From NCBI GenBank assembly GCA_009617715.1, contig VTFK01000122.1:682001-746000 (forward strand): a stretch of 64,000 nt of DNA. Reading direction: 5' to 3'. A program made the position numbers and the translations under genes. Position 1 is the stretch's first letter; every line of letters begins with the position of its first letter. Source of the stretch: Plectrocnemia conspersa (taxonomy: Eukaryota; Arthropoda; Insecta; Trichoptera; Polycentropodidae). The notes beneath the pieces were generated by a model. That model did not search any database, had not been told where the DNA came from, and saw only the letters and a list, made by a program, of their open reading frames with translations. Positions 24,730 to 38,644 of the stretch are shown here, one piece after another.

Positions 24730-26210
24730 TACTCTGAGTATTTTTTAAATATGTTGAACGCTTTAGCAAAAGCTGAACTAGTATTTTTTATATGTTAATT
24801 GCTTCAAATGTAAATAGAAAATATATTTGATTAATGAACTTGACAGATATAAATAAAAATTTTGCTTTGATATAAGAATCGCGAGAGCATAGATGAGTTG
24901 ATCTCTTCCCATTTCCCGATCATAAGTAAATCAGAACGCTACTATATACATACATACATATGTATGTATATATTTTAAAAAATAAAAATAATACCAGCAC
25001 TCTATGTAAACGATCTAGGCTCAAATTCCATATGGATTCTTGTGTTTTTTAATTTGTTTCGTGTCTGAGAGATTTGTATTAGTGATTATTATAAAATTAT
25101 AGATCCAATAGATCGCCAAAGATTAGGTTTTCCTAGATTTTCACAATCTTACGTTTGAATGCAGTAATAAATATTTAAAAATAAATCGAGCTAGGTCGTG
25201 CATAGTGACATCTTTTGATTGGGAGCTGTATTTCTATTCTAAAATTAATAAAAGACGTGTCACTGATTTCAATCTGGTGTTAGATGTTTTGATTGTGTAA
25301 CGCATTGTTGCAAAAAAATATTTTTATTAAATGAATACATATATCATACTTTTACCTAACATGTCAATGTCAGAGCATTTTTTGTTTGTAAAATTTAACT
25401 GTTCGTTGCGCGTGTGTTTGACTAACCACGTGTCACTTTCTATAATGTTAATTCTGTATGTCATTTACTTTAATGCGAAATCTGTAACCCGAGAATATTA
25501 AAGGCAAAATCTCTACTAACCACAACATGTTATTTGTTTGTTCGTGTGTATCGGTGCATGCGATGCTTGGTGACAACGTGTCATTCACACTCTATTACAA
25601 ATATGTGTCTATAATTCATTTAACTGAGTCGCTATTCAGACCAGGAAGTTAGTGTCGTTAGAGTGTCATGGAAAAATGCGGTGAGGTTATTATTTTTGAT
25701 TTATAGGCGAAAAAAATACGAATGTCTTTGACGCGTGTGATTTGATCGGTGAATTATTGGTTTAGTCTCTAGTGGGATTCAAGCGTCGTTACTAATCTTG
25801 TAAATGAATACATTATTCAGATTTCAATGGCAAATTTGTAATATTTGAATAGTTGCATTAATAATGGATCATCTGATTGAATATTGAATGGATTAAGCAT
25901 GTATGTAAATCGAGAACTTCAAATTATATAGTGGGTTATTAAAAATATTTTTTTTTTAGAGCTCAAACAGTGATTATAATTTTGTATAATGATTTGGTTT
26001 AAACAATCATTACCAAATTAAAACATTTACACTAGTAATAACATATGCTTTAAAGTTAAATGTAAATTACTTTTTATTAAATAACTTTAAAAAAAAATTT
26101 TACATAATAGAAATAAAATTGTAAATTAAATAAAATTGCTTAAAAGTTTTCTAATATATAAATATATAAGATGTCTTTAACAGTCAACAAAGCTATTATT
26201 GATCAATAAA
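24730..26210. other. Gene-free stretch
   Basis: No gene is recognised. A 20-bp palindrome centred on CATATG lies near 24,961. Much of 25,380-25,760 has ordinary composition but no coding frame. Confidence 0.5.
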
Positions 26211-26215
26211 CGATC

Positions 26216-26255
26216 TAACGTACCGCCGCTCGTCGTCGCCCAACGACAATATAAT
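26216..26255 (+). repeat. Partial copy of the CGTTGTCGTTCAACGACG family
   Basis: TAACGTACCGCCGCTCGTCG followed by TCGCCCAACGACAAT resembles the head of the repeat units at 23.8 and 27.3 kb. The remainder of the unit is missing or unrecognisable. Confidence 0.4.
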
Positions 26256-27270
26256 TAAAATAAATATTATAATATAAATAGTTTTGAACATAATTCGCTA
26301 ATATAATATTAACGTATAATTATTAAAAAAATAATTTAACACCTATTCTACTTGAGTATATTTACTAAGACTAGATTTATTTGAATTTGAATTAAATAAT
26401 ATATTTTTTTCCAAGCTAAAGGTCCGATACTCTATGATGAGTATATGTTTGTATAAATTAGAAACGTAATCGATTCTTATAAGCTCGTTGCAAACAAACT
26501 AAAGAGGAAAACGAAGACAATGGATCTTGGTATTTTGTTTAGCGTTGAGTTTAACTTCAATGAATCATCTAAATTACCCCGAGAGTGTGGGGCAATTTAG
26601 TAGTTTGCATAACACTTTGTATTATGTGTTGGTCAGTAAAAATTATTTTAATTATATTATTATATTATAATAAATTTAGTTCTTCTTTAAAAATCTTAGA
26701 AGCACTATTTATAATATGCATTTAAAAATGTTTATCTATTACTTTTTTTTAAATGTATCGATTAAACCGCAAATATATTTTTTTGTTTTAATGTTAAAAA
26801 AACTATTTTATAATAGTTACAAAAGTGATAAAAATAAAATTTTAAACTACGATCAATACACGTTATTAGCCATTGCAGCACTAGCCCCTATAAAATCGGC
26901 GGCCATTCGTAGTACAAGAGGTCTCTTGACCCGTTCGATGCTGACGCTTGTAAACGTTTACCGATTCAAAAGTCTACCATAAGGGGTTAAACTAGGGGCT
27001 TTGAGTGACACTTTGGGGCGTAGAACTTTAATGGCATGACCGACGCTCATTTCGCGTGCAAGGTAATACACCACTGATCCAAAGACGTAAAGAAAAAAGT
27101 CGCTTCTAGATAGCATAAGATACGTTTAAGAATCTTGAATAGTCATTGTTATGGTGCTCGTTAGAGCGTATTTAATATTACATTGTAAGAATATATGACT
27201 ATATGATACAAAATAGTAATTAGCGTTTCAGGGCTAAATAAATGTGAATATTTGGGTCAGTGAGACGCTT

Positions 27271-27480
27271 GACATGCGTACCACGTGTCGTTGTCGTTCA
27301 ACGACGATGATTAATGTTATTAAATTATACATAAATTGTATAAAAAAAATATATTTATATTTGTCGCGACCAACCATAATCATCGTACTGCAATTAGTTG
27401 CATATAAACTGTAAACTAGGAGCATACAAACTAAAAAACCTTCCAAATAAGATAAAGTTCAAAAGATCAGCAGTTTTAAA
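27271..27480 (+). repeat. CGTTGTCGTTCAACGACG repeat family, third copy
   Basis: Single unit: CGTGTCGTTGTCGTTCAACG, GATGATTAATGTTA, an AT-rich middle, then TTGTCGCGACCAACCATAAT and CAATTAGTTGCATATAAAC. It aligns along its length with the tandem pair at 23.8 kb. Confidence 0.65.
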
Positions 27481-27529
27481 AATGCGATGAAGGTATTACT
27501 TCCAAGAAATGTTGGATTTTTTGCATCGA

Positions 27530-27604
27530 TTTGTTACTAAGTCTAAATACTTATACTTCTAAGATATAAATAAAACCTCGTAAGTATTTAGACTTAGTAA
27601 CAAA
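27530..27604. repeat. Perfect 24-bp inverted repeat, 27-nt loop
   Basis: TTTGTTACTAAGTCTAAATA plus CTTA at 27,530-27,553 is exactly complementary to 27,581-27,604, with a 27-nt spacer. No mismatch is present. Perfect arms argue for a recent foldback or inverted duplication rather than an animal microRNA precursor, which normally contains bulges. Confidence 0.85.
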
Positions 27605-27605
27605 A

Positions 27606-27970
27606 GTCAGAGCAAAATTGCGATCGAGATATGACCGAGTAGTGTCTGGGTTTTTACGTCAATTTGTAGCTTACGTATGAAATATTGGTCCATTTTATTT
27701 TTTAAAATAAAATAAAACTATCAGAGAAAATAAACTCAAAGGTCAGGTGAAACGTATTTATTTATAAATATTTGACGAGTGTTCTCATCTCGATATTTGA
27801 AATACTTTTGTACATGATCGATACTTATACAATCAAGGTCATCAGCATACCTTAATAATTTCAGTACAATACCTTATATTATTGAAATTAAAGACAAAGC
27901 AAAAATGCGATCGAGATATGACTTTTAGGCAGTGTCTTGATTTTTTTGCGTTGATTTGTAGCTGTAGACA
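27606..27970 (+). repeat. Local direct duplication about 290 bp apart
   Basis: AGCAAAATTGCGATCGAGAT (27,611) and AGCAAAAATGCGATCGAGAT (27,899) begin two similar blocks of about 75 bp. Both continue with ATGAC, a GTGTCT(G/T)G(G/A)TTTTT segment and TTGATTTGTAGCT-like ends. The first block abuts the perfect hairpin at 27,530-27,604. Confidence 0.65.
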
Positions 27971-27999
27971 TATGTCCATTATTATAAAAAAGCAGCAAA

Positions 28000-30900
28000 A
28001 ATAAAACCTCAATTTTTAGCCACTGAGTATGACAGAGAAAGTTTCATCATCTGTTATGGTAATGTCTTTGAATTTTTGAGATGCCAAAGATATCTTTGTA
28101 ATTTATTACTTGAACATGATAAAAACCTCATTTTAATATATTATAGTAGATAAAGATAAACCTTATGAAAAATATTTCAAAAAATCGTATTTGTATAAAG
28201 CTTGAAATTATTTGAGAATATTATAAGTGTATAGATTAAAGAAAACTAATGATTAATTTATCTTGTATTAAAATAAATATATTTGTGAATCAGATTTTTT
28301 TATTAATTTAAAATAAAATATATAAGATGTTTTATAAGAGCAAACATTGCCATATTCACTTTTAATTGTTAAACGGAAAATTTATTCTTGTCATAACTAA
28401 TAAATTTTCCTTTAAATTCAGCGATTATATTCATCAAAATTTCCAATAATCTGAATATATTACACAGATAAAATTTATTGGTTTAGTTAAAAAACAGAAA
28501 AATATTTATAGTCATTCTGTTTTTTTTATACAGTAAAAAAACATATGTTAAATATAAGCTAAAATTATACATTTTTCCGGTTAAAAGAAAACGTAAAAAT
28601 ACATATATGCTATAAATATACAATTATAAAAGATTGTAGTCTTCTTTTGAATGAGCCCACTCATATAATATGCTTGAATTGTAATTACAAACGAGGTAGG
28701 TGGTGATTGGTGGTTAACCGAAGCGTTTATTATTCAATATTGATTCTGTGGCGCGTTTACCGTTACCTGTAACAGGAATCATTGTAACCGAATTTGCTCG
28801 GAAAATTTTAATGGTAGGGTTTTGTTCAAACATAATTTAATTTTGATTATGAGATAGACCTGAAACAATTGTATACGATTCACATCTTAGAACCAACGTT
28901 TGCACATAGAAAATCTGCTTGATTGTGTTCAATTTAATGACACAAAAGTATATTTTTAAAATGCGTATTACACATATTTTTACTTTGTACTCAATTTATC
29001 ATTTGGTATATATTAATATGTAAATAATCCATCAGCTTTGACTAAACTTTTTCTTTTATGTAATAACTTTTTTAAACATATAGATTCTTTACAAACACAC
29101 TAATGTACGACAAAGTTTCTCTTTTGATTTTATCAAGAGCTTTTCATAGACATTGTTTGTGGAGGTTTCTATAACTCTCAAGTTCGACTCAATGTCCACT
29201 TTAATACTTCAAGTATTTTTGTATATAAAATGTTTATATAAATGTTACATATGCTTATAAATATTTTTCTGTTTGCAATATTGTATTATTTTCATACAAA
29301 ATAATGTAAAAGTTATTATTTAGGCGAAAAATAAAAACCGGTAACAATTGGAGTGCTACTTTAAATAAATACATATGAAACATAGTTGAAACTATTAAAA
29401 TATAATTATTTATTTAATAAAATAAGAGCTCTTTATAGCCGACTTTGTACTTAATAATCTGGATGGCTACTATCATAGGTAAAAATCTGTATAAATTTTT
29501 TAAATTATTAATAAAAATAATTATCTCACATATAATAATCGACCAGAAAGCTTTATTATCCAGCTTTGCCCAGAACCAATTTAAACTCATTTTTAATTCA
29601 TTAAAATCAATTTTATCTATTCTGTAATAACAAATTTATTTTAATACTTTAAGACTATGTACTATTGTACATTTTTAGTCTCTTGTATTTGCGTATTGCA
29701 GTAGCACGCAATCGTCAGTACGTCGCTGTTTAGTTCTTCAGCGGTTTCATTGGCACATATCGCAGTAAATCACTTAATTTGTCATTAGCATGACACTCTT
29801 TAAACTTTCAACCTAAAAATTGAAAGTTAAAATAAAGCATAACTGACCTAGATGTGGCAGCCAGAATGATATACATGTGTGAATGTTATGTCTCTACTGT
29901 TTGTAGAGAGAAGCAGGCAGAAACATGTATTTTTTATAGTTTAGATTATTAGTATATAATTTAACTATATCGTCGAATTAATTATTATAATTATTAATTT
30001 ATTAAGCTTATATAGATCTTTGTTTATACACAAAACAAATATAATCTAAACATATAAATATATATCAAATCTTTATCTTATCTTTGTGGCAAAAACATTA
30101 TTATTCAGTGTTAAATAAATATTTTCATCACATTTAATGTTTCATTTTTATATTACATTTTTGTAAAAATAAATATAATTTTACATTATATTTTTATATT
30201 TTAATATTATAATAATACGTTATATTTTTAATAAAGTTTTTTAATTAGAACCATATTTTTTTATCCCAAGATTTTTTGCCACAACTTTACCTTCGAATCT
30301 TAACGTTTCAGAGCTTAACGTTATATTTCATTCTGAGGAAACGAAAGCTTTCTTTGATGAGTTATTATAGGCCAAGGCTCGTATATTTTCGCCAGTTTTC
30401 TATCCAATATAAACACAACGATCTAAATAATCCGATAAACATTATGAAAATAAATTTCATAATAATAATAAATACATTATAAACCACAATCTTTATGAGC
30501 TATTTTTTATCACTTTCAGTTTAATTATATATAATATTTTTTTAACCCACATTTTTCTGTATGTTACCGAGTCGTAAAAAATACGTATAATTAAATTTTT
30601 AATAAAAGAAACATTAAACAAAGCATATCAGATGGCTTAAAATAAAAAAATATACAAATAAATTCTTTGTTAGACAATCTTAAATATAATATTTTTACCC
30701 TCTGGAATTTTTTTCATAAATATAGTCTAGAGAAGAGATTATAATATTAAACATGTCCTATAAACGGAAAACCTAAACATTCGTTAATCGGATTTAACGT
30801 TGAATAAGTCTTTAAAAAAATGTTGAATTTGTCATATTTTTAGTTGCATATATTCTTTTATAAGCGGTTTACATTCGCGTTACGTAAAAAGCTTTCAATT

Positions 30901-32050
30901 TCAAGGTTAACGAAACGAAAGCACGCTAATATCTTATATAATAAATAAAAATATTGTAAGCTCTTAAAAAAAAGTACATTGTTGTTTTATTTATTATTGA
31001 AGGCTTAATATAATGTTATTACAATTTATTACAAATAAAAAGAGTATAATATAATATTATAATTCAATTAAATGTGTCGTTAATGATATTGAAAAATCAA
31101 TGCCTTTTATCCATCTCTCCTTAGAATAATGCAGATCATTAACGTATTTCTTAAACTGATACATGTGTTTTAAATATGGTTCTCATAATTATCTGCATAC
31201 AAGTGAGTATCATATAGAACTTTTTTTAAACCAACTACCATTCCTTTGGCACCTGTTGAATTGTTTGATATGATTCTTCACATACATGATCACTGTCGGC
31301 AGGCACTAGTAGACCAGCAACACGGTTTTTGTCCGTGTTCCACGGTCACTAAACTGCACCTTTTGATAGCGGTGAAAATTTTTCTGGCAATGTACTGAAA
31401 TATATACTGACTTTCAAAGAGCATTTGACAAAGTTTGACATTGATTTATTCTTTGGAAGTTCAGCAACTTGTTTATTTCGCTCTTCTATACATATTTAAT
31501 ATTTTGTAGCAATTTAAGTAAGATTTCCGTAATTATAGTATATCATTTAAATTCTTACATATATACACAAATATTCCATCGGATATTAATATATTATAAT
31601 TAATTTTTTACCTCCGATTCAATCGGTTCTGATCATAAAAATTTCTACAAAAACCGCATGTTTTATTATTTAATTATGTCTGCCCCAATTTCTTTCAGCG
31701 ATTTATTTATAAAAAATTCTGATCATTGGAATTAGAGAATTTTATCGCTTTTTTTAATACAACTTTAAACACAATGTAAATCTCTCTTTGACTTAATTAT
31801 TCTTATGTAAAATTTGATTTCTGTTAGAAGATTTAAAAAAATGTTTATTTTTAATGTTTTATATCTGTACTAATCTTGCAAGCTTCAAACAAACTGTCGT
31901 AAAATTAATATTTCAATCATCTTCATTTGAGATTAAGGATTTGTACCAATTTGATTATAAAAAACTTTCAGACCACACAGAGCACTAGTTTGTAGAGGAT
32001 TTTATTCTTGAAACACGCGTAAAGTGATTATTTATCAATAAGGATAAATT
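28000..32050. other. Gene-free AT-rich stretch
   Basis: No gene is recognised. GC-richer patches at 28,680-28,810 and 29,690-29,880 carry no coding frame. The second resembles 2,720-2,790 weakly (TTAGCATG ... AAAAGTTAAAA). Frames at 29,445 and 30,276 are AT-driven. Confidence 0.5.
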
Positions 32051-32339
32051 AGATAATAGTGCGATCGCACACAAAGGCTCTCGTTACGACTAGAACTAAA
32101 GGGTTCTCGTATGAATAACACGCAAGGATTTTCCAGAGCATTGAATAATTATTTCTTTGTTACGAAACGGTCACGTGAATCAATATCACCGAAAGACAAA
32201 TAGCACCGTAAGGCCACAATATTCCCGTTACACAATTCAACCGGAGCATCAAGCAAATGTCATTTTCTAAATGCGTATTGTTTCTTTGTTCTAAGAAGCG
32301 AACGAAACGATTGGCTGGATGATCGCTGCATGATTGTGA

Positions 32340-32720
32340 TTGGTGAGCAAGCTTTGTAGCCCTGAATTAAGCCTGAACTCCAAAGAGGAGAAGGCAGTCA
32401 CATGGCAGACTCCGGCAGACACTCGAAGAGACTAGCAGAGGCCCGCCCACTTGCGGACAACATACTGTCATGGACGCTCACGTCCTGAGAGGGACACTAT
32501 CATACAAGCACCGTAGCAGAGTCGCTACCATGCCTCCTACAAAACCTCTGAAGATATTCCACTGACAACATCCCTGCGCCAGCTTCTCCACCACTGTTCG
32601 GAGAAAACATCTTGCCCATAATAGTTTCTCGCTATATGTAAAATAATCTAATACAATTCTCGCTAGTTTCCAGCTGCGTCTTACTGACTGCGAAGACACG
32701 TACCCTTAGGGTTACCAAAC
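32340..32720 (-). repeat. GC-rich repeat-like block (opposite-strand partner at 38.3 kb)
   Basis: This is the most GC-rich island in the first half of the window. On the plus strand, CATCCCTGCGCCAGCTTCTC, GGAGAAAAC and ATATGTAAAATAATCTAATA (about 32,568-32,656) match the reverse complement of 38,247-38,345. A 73-codon minus-strand frame (32,478-32,699) has balanced composition, but the homologous block at 38.3 kb is not open over the same span. I favour a long terminal repeat or other non-coding transposon part over a gene. Confidence 0.5.
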
Positions 32721-33070
32721 CTTAAACATGATTATAACACAACAGCATCACTATAGTTTCCATAATTTACCATAATTGAAGCAACAATATGTGCCAAATT
32801 AATGTCAAAGTTCAACAAGTTTTTTTATATTATCCACAGTTTTTCCAAAGTTGCAACTTCCTATAATCGGAATTAATTATTTTACATGAGTGAACAGTGT
32901 AATACTATTCCCATTTTATATCAAATCAAGTATCTCATTATATTTTTACTACAAAGTATTAATATGTATATATCTGAGCATTTAAATTATTTTTTTTACA
33001 GCAAGAGAAATTCATTTTATGTGATTTATATTTTATATATATAAATACTAGAATTACTTGACAAAATAAT

Positions 33071-33313
33071 TCAAGTAGTCAAGTACTCAAAAATATGATA
33101 AAAATTACTGCTATCCAGGTACTCGATACTCGGGTTGATATCTCTAGTGTCGGCAATCCGTTGATACATGGTTCTAGATAGTCGCGATTGCGTCCCTAAT
33201 TCTTGTGGCATATAGCTTCTAAACGAGCTTTTTGTATGTTTTTGGCGATAGTTACGAGGGACTGGAATTATTAATAAGGGATGATGCACATTTTTTTTAA
33301 ATATTGTATACAT
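33071..33313 (-). pseudogene. Possible LINE reverse-transcriptase C-terminal fragment
   Basis: The minus-strand frame contains IIPVPRNYRQKHTKSSFRSY followed by MPQELGTQSRLSR. This resembles the C-terminal tail of jockey/CR1-like ORF2 proteins, which often end with a short basic stretch and a phrase such as SFRSYxPxxWNSLP. The tryptophan and LP of that phrase are not present. No upstream reverse-transcriptase motif was seen next to it. Treat as tentative. Confidence 0.3.
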
Positions 33314-33724
33314 ATATTTTTATCCATTATGATGTACTTAAGAAATTTATTGATTGACAATGGTCAGATTAATAGTAAAAAAAATATGTCATTGAAAATA
33401 AATTCCCACTCAAATCCTTTAAGATTTAATAAAAAAAATTTTGTAAATTTTAATTCTCTACAAATTTAGCCATTATTTTATACGGGATTAACAATTATAA
33501 CATGTAAAGTGAAAACGTACATTGTAAACAAACATATCCGTGGTTTTTAATATTTAGCAATTAAATTTTAAGCCGATTTGTATTGAATGAATTTTAAACA
33601 AAATTATTTGTTATTTCTATAAATAATTATATACTAATACAATATATTATTTAATCAACTTTTAAGCACAGTGCAAAATGTACACGGTAATATTCCGCCA
33701 TGCAATTTGCATACATCATCGAGC

Positions 33725-35780
33725 TTCATATTATATCTCACACATAAATAACTTGAGGGTTTTCGGATTCCGGCATGTATGAAAACGTGCTTTAGAATCC
33801 CGCCTCGTCCAGATGAAATCTGCAGGACTTATTACATGATTTATATATTCTGAAAAATAAAAGTCAACGATCCGGGCTTTTGACCTGAACCGACTTTTAT
33901 CCACCGTATAGCGTAAGTGTGGTGACATTGCGATTTTGTCCTTTCATCCTGTACTATATTCTTGCCTCTATTTGTTTTACAACAAAAGAGAAAGGGTTTT
34001 CGTTTATTACCTTAAATTTATTTCTTTGAAGTTATCCCTTTTATATTTTTTTATAACCGGCAAACACGAAAACCTCGCATAATATTTTTTTTAACGCGAC
34101 TAGAGCTTTAATCAACGCAAAGCTCTTCTTTTACGACCTGCTATTTTTCGGCGGCGAAATTTGAGTAATTAGAGAAGTTTTACAGCACTTTTATAAATTA
34201 GACGCAAAGCGTAATTGATATCGATGTAAAAAAGCAATCAAAAACCAAATCTTGGCGAGTACTTTACGAGATGCCCTTTCGGTTGAAAAGATTTTCAACC
34301 CATTTTTGATTGAGATTGTTTTTCTGAAACGTACTGATAAATCACAAGGCTCGATTTTCAATTTCGTTTAGAGTTTCACTGACATTTTTTAATTATTCTG
34401 TTTTATGGTCAGTTGTGTGCCAAGTAACAAACATAAATTCATTGAATTTTGAATTATACAGATTAACATTAACGCGGTTTAAATTTAATTATATTAGCAT
34501 TATATCGACTAAACCTAAATATGTGAAATAATCCAATTTCATTTAATAAACAAATTGATTTAATTAAATAAATACTGCGTATGAAAGTTAATTATTAATT
34601 CAGTAATGATTTTTACCTTAATGAAGTTTCATCACGTTTAAACAGATTTATTGTTTGTATATATTGATATAAGGTTTTATTTAACTTGAGCTTTAGACGC
34701 GTGATCAAACGTTAACCTCATGGGATTAAATTTGAAATTCTAATTAATTAAGTTACAATAGAGTAATTTGTTTTCGAAACTATAAGTAACTATAATGTAT
34801 ATTGCGAAAATACTAATTTTATATAGCAATAAAAAATATGATCAATTAATAATTAGGCTTTTCAGTAATATATATTTTTTTAGTAACGTAAGTATGGAAC
34901 TCAAAATGAATAAAGTTATCTAAGCAATGTTGGATATATTAATCAAATTGGTGTAATTTTCTCGAGCTCTATTCTAGATAATTGAGTGGATCAAGTCTCT
35001 TTGTGAGATCACATGATGCACAGAATCCTTTTAGAATAAATACATTAATTATTTTCTCATCTAAAGAAGTAGTTACAAGTGCACAAAGCAATTTTATTTT
35101 TATATATAATTGGTATTTAATTACCGTTATATGGATTTTTATTTAATACCTACTTGTTAAAAATAAACATTAATTAAGAAATAATTGCGTGTGTAGTATA
35201 AATTAATAAACAAAGAATTTATTCGTATTAAGAGTATTCATATATATTTTTGGTTTGTGGATCTTTATAATTGATTCAAAATGTATTGAAACAAAGTTGT
35301 GATAAAATAATCCGTAGGGACTTCTCCTCCTACGCCTACACAGAAAATGTTATACTATGATACGTTTATGTGTAAAAGTTTCACCTTTGTAACACAACAC
35401 AACCAAAAGAGATTTTCACTGAAGTGTGAATAATCCGTTCCATCGGGATGGACAAAACCCAGTCATTACGTCAATATTGCACCCAGGTGTTTGTATAAGC
35501 ACCAATTTTAAATATATGTATTCATAATGATTCTGTTTTTAGATATAAACATATTGTTTAATACGTTTAAATATTGTTTTAAGCTCATTGAAGGTTTATT
35601 ATCGCATCGCAAATAGCATTGGATAAGTATGCCTCATATCTAATTAGATCGCTTATTTATAAAGATATCTATTAAACATCGCAAGGTTAACAATTAATTA
35701 TTCAATTTTTATCTTTCGAAAGCACAGCTGTTCGTATCTCACACTATGAGGCGACCCTCTTTGTTATTAGGGTTGGATGT
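33725..35780. other. Gene-free stretch
   Basis: The first 230 bp are GC-richer, with a 65-codon minus-strand frame (33,731-33,928) that has balanced composition but no recognisable family. The rest is AT-rich without recognisable structure. Confidence 0.45.
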
Positions 35781-35788
35781 TTTTTTTT

Positions 35789-35817
35789 CATTGAAAGCTC
35801 GCCTTGAGCTTTCGATG
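35789..35817. repeat. Short GC-richer hairpin
   Basis: CATTGAAAGCTC and GAGCTTTCGATG pair over 12 bp with one mismatch around the loop GCCTT. It is compact and stands out against AT-rich flanks. An upstream T run (35,780-35,788) and a downstream A run lie on either side. Confidence 0.6.
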
Positions 35818-35819
35818 GA

Positions 35820-37020
35820 AAAAAGAAACAAAAGTGACGTTTTTTCCCTGCTAAATATACAGGATCATGTTAAATAACGCTGACGAAAAAGGAAAATAAA
35901 AGTAAATGAATTTATTTCGTTCAAATGTATAGCGTTTGAAATATTGCCTAAAAGTTTTTGATAAATTTGGATTAAGAGCGTAAAAGAATGTTTATAGAAA
36001 AAGTTTTTGATACATTGTGATGCTTTATCATATGTATTGATTATACAAAGTTTTATTAAAAAAGTAAATTATTATATATTAATTTAAAGAACCGTTAAAT
36101 AAATTATAAAAAATGTTTTTTATTATATTATACACGAATAACTAAGGCTTTCTACTAAAAAGTTGTATATGATATTGTTAAATAAAAATAGATTTATTTT
36201 CATTACAAATCATCTATGTTTAGTCAACAGTCAAGGAATATAAAGATCGTTGATTTCTTCCATATCCGTAATCCTTGTTGAATGAAAGGATTCCGAAAAA
36301 ATCTTGGGGTCATATTTATCTACACCCTAACAAGAGAGTTATTATTTTTTTATTACCTTTAATAATATTTACAATATATACCAAATATTATATCTTGCTA
36401 AAAAAAATATAATTAAAATTTAAAATATTTTGTAGCAAATGTAAAATAATATATTTAATCTCTGGTCATTTATTAAATATTCTTATTTTTATACCCTGGT
36501 AAAAAAAGTTTAAATTTAATAATTAACAGCTCAGTAAATAAATTTGATGTTTGATATAAATGTTTTATAATTTTATTATTTTTATTTTTCTAGGAAGGTG
36601 AGTTGACGTATTTTCTCCAGGTAGCTAGTTTGTTTTTATACCTTTGCATTCATTCAACTTCGTAGAAATAAAATAATAAAATAATCACGTTTATAATATT
36701 TACTTTTCAAAACACACAACCCATTTTATAAAGATATTTTTTTATTTTTAAAATATGATAATAACTTATAGTCGTATTTTAAGTGAATGATATTAACGAT
36801 TGGTAAATTTACTAATTAAATTAAAAATGATTATTACATTTTTATTCTTCGTTTTTGTAACTGTCCAGACCTTGTATTTATTTTCGCTTCTAATTCAAAG
36901 ATTGTAATTATTATGTCATATTTTTTGCAAATAATTGAGACCGTCATGTATGCGTCCATATGCTCTAGGTATTTTTAAGGTAGGATCAATTCTGGATTTT
37001 GAACGTTGAGCTGGACTAGT
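35820..37020. other. Gene-free AT-rich stretch
   Basis: Nothing beyond low-complexity AT-rich sequence is recognised. Confidence 0.5.
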
Positions 37021-37024
37021 AGAC

Positions 37025-37355
37025 GGGAAGAGAGAAGCGGCAGCTTCTGCGAGCTTTTATGCTCTGAAGTTGGGTTAAAGATTGTACAAATTTAGTTGGA
37101 AAGCTCTTGATGTTCTGATGTCATAAACTATAAATTGAATGTATCTGAGAGGGAAAGTCTCTGCGAGAGTGTCAGAAAAAGTGATCGTTAATTTTCCGCG
37201 TATTTGTATTTAAATTCATGGCCATCTACATAGAATATTTTGTGTGCCCATCTACATAGAAAAGTGTGCCGACTTTTGGAACCGATTGCTGTTGGACGCT
37301 AAAACAGATTACAAACAGCCGTTTAGATGGCAATCCCGAATGCACGTGTAATTTT
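37025..37355 (+). repeat. Dispersed repeat family, copy 2 (other at 24.4 kb)
   Basis: It aligns with 24,374-24,725. A local tandem duplication absent from copy 1 sits at about 37,221-37,269: CCATCTACATAGAA occurs twice, each followed shortly by GTGTGCC. The 3' end GGCAATCCCGAATGCACGTG aligns with GGCAATCTCGAGTGCACGCC in copy 1. Confidence 0.65.
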
Positions 37356-38244
37356 TATCTTAAAGAACTTGCAAAGATTTTTTTAATCTTTCTGGTTCAT
37401 GGTGGATATAAAAAAAGTCCCGTTTAAAACAAAAAAAGCCATTCTTTGTCTTAGACGTTTAAAACCCGTCTTTGTATATTATATGCTTTGTCACTAAGAC
37501 TTATGATTTATTAGTATTTGTATTCTCACACCTGTAAAATTTGCTAAAAGATTTTTGCCCGTTTTAAACCTGCAGATTTAATATTTTCATGAGTAGTCTA
37601 AATGTTGAATATAATATAAAGTTAACTCAATTGATAAATTAGTGAATTTTTAATTAGAATTTATTAATTATTTTAATCATTTAATGCTTATTTATTATTG
37701 AGCTCACACAAAATATATACAATTATATTTATAAATATATTTTACATGATACTGTTGAAATAACAAGTCAAATAAAAATTATTTAAATAAAATAAAATGA
37801 GTTTTGCTTAGCCTTTTAGGTTTAAGTACATAAAATAAAATTTACATGTTCATGTATAACGTAATAAAAAAATTATATGTTAGCGAAAAATGTCATTTAC
37901 CTCAGAAAATAAATATCACAACTTATTAAAAACTTATTTGATTTTTTATTAAGTGACGTCATCAGATATATTTGCTCTCGGAACAAAAAGGGTTGAAACT
38001 AAAAAATAGTGACAATAACCTATTATATTTTTGTCTTCCAAATAGTCATGAAATTATTCACAAAAAACATACAACTAACCATATTGTTTTTTAAAACGAT
38101 GTTATCTATTAAATGTAAAATTCATACGGTTGTTTATATTATCATTAATTTTAGTTTGAATTATCACACAAGTTATTACTATAACTATAAACCAAGGGTT
38201 TGGAAACCATTGGAATGTGTGGATTCGTAGCCAGTGAGACTCAA

Positions 38245-38360
38245 GGTGTAATCCTTTATTACATTATTTTACATATGTTGCGACAGACGATATTTGGCGT
38301 TTTCTCCGAGAAGCTGGCGGAGGGATGATGTCCGTGGGAGGTGTAACAACTCGTAAAAAA
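38245..38360 (+). repeat. Repeat-like block (opposite-strand partner at 32.6 kb)
   Basis: The reverse complement contains CATCCCTCCGCCAGCTTCTC, GGAGAAAAC and ATATGTAAAATAATGTAATA, matching the block at 32,568-32,656. The orientation is opposite to that copy. TTTTACATATGTTGCGACAG and GTGTAACAACTCG on this strand have the look of long-terminal-repeat ends, but no paired LTR or coding region was found. Confidence 0.5.
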
Positions 38361-38644
38361 TGTAAATTTAATAGACGTCCTCTTAGATAGTGTTATGGAA
38401 TTGATTTATAATAACAAAGTATTTTGATATTTATTTATTATTAATTATCCGCTGCAACATAATGCGTTACAGCGAAGTAAGCACAATCAACAACTACTAA
38501 TTCAGTAGTTAGACACTAGAATGAAAATTAACACAATATGTTAATCGATGACATTTATTTTTTAATTTTAAACATCTATTGCAACTTACAATAATTATGT
38601 CACTATACACGTACTATCAAGATAAACGCCTAATATACATATAA

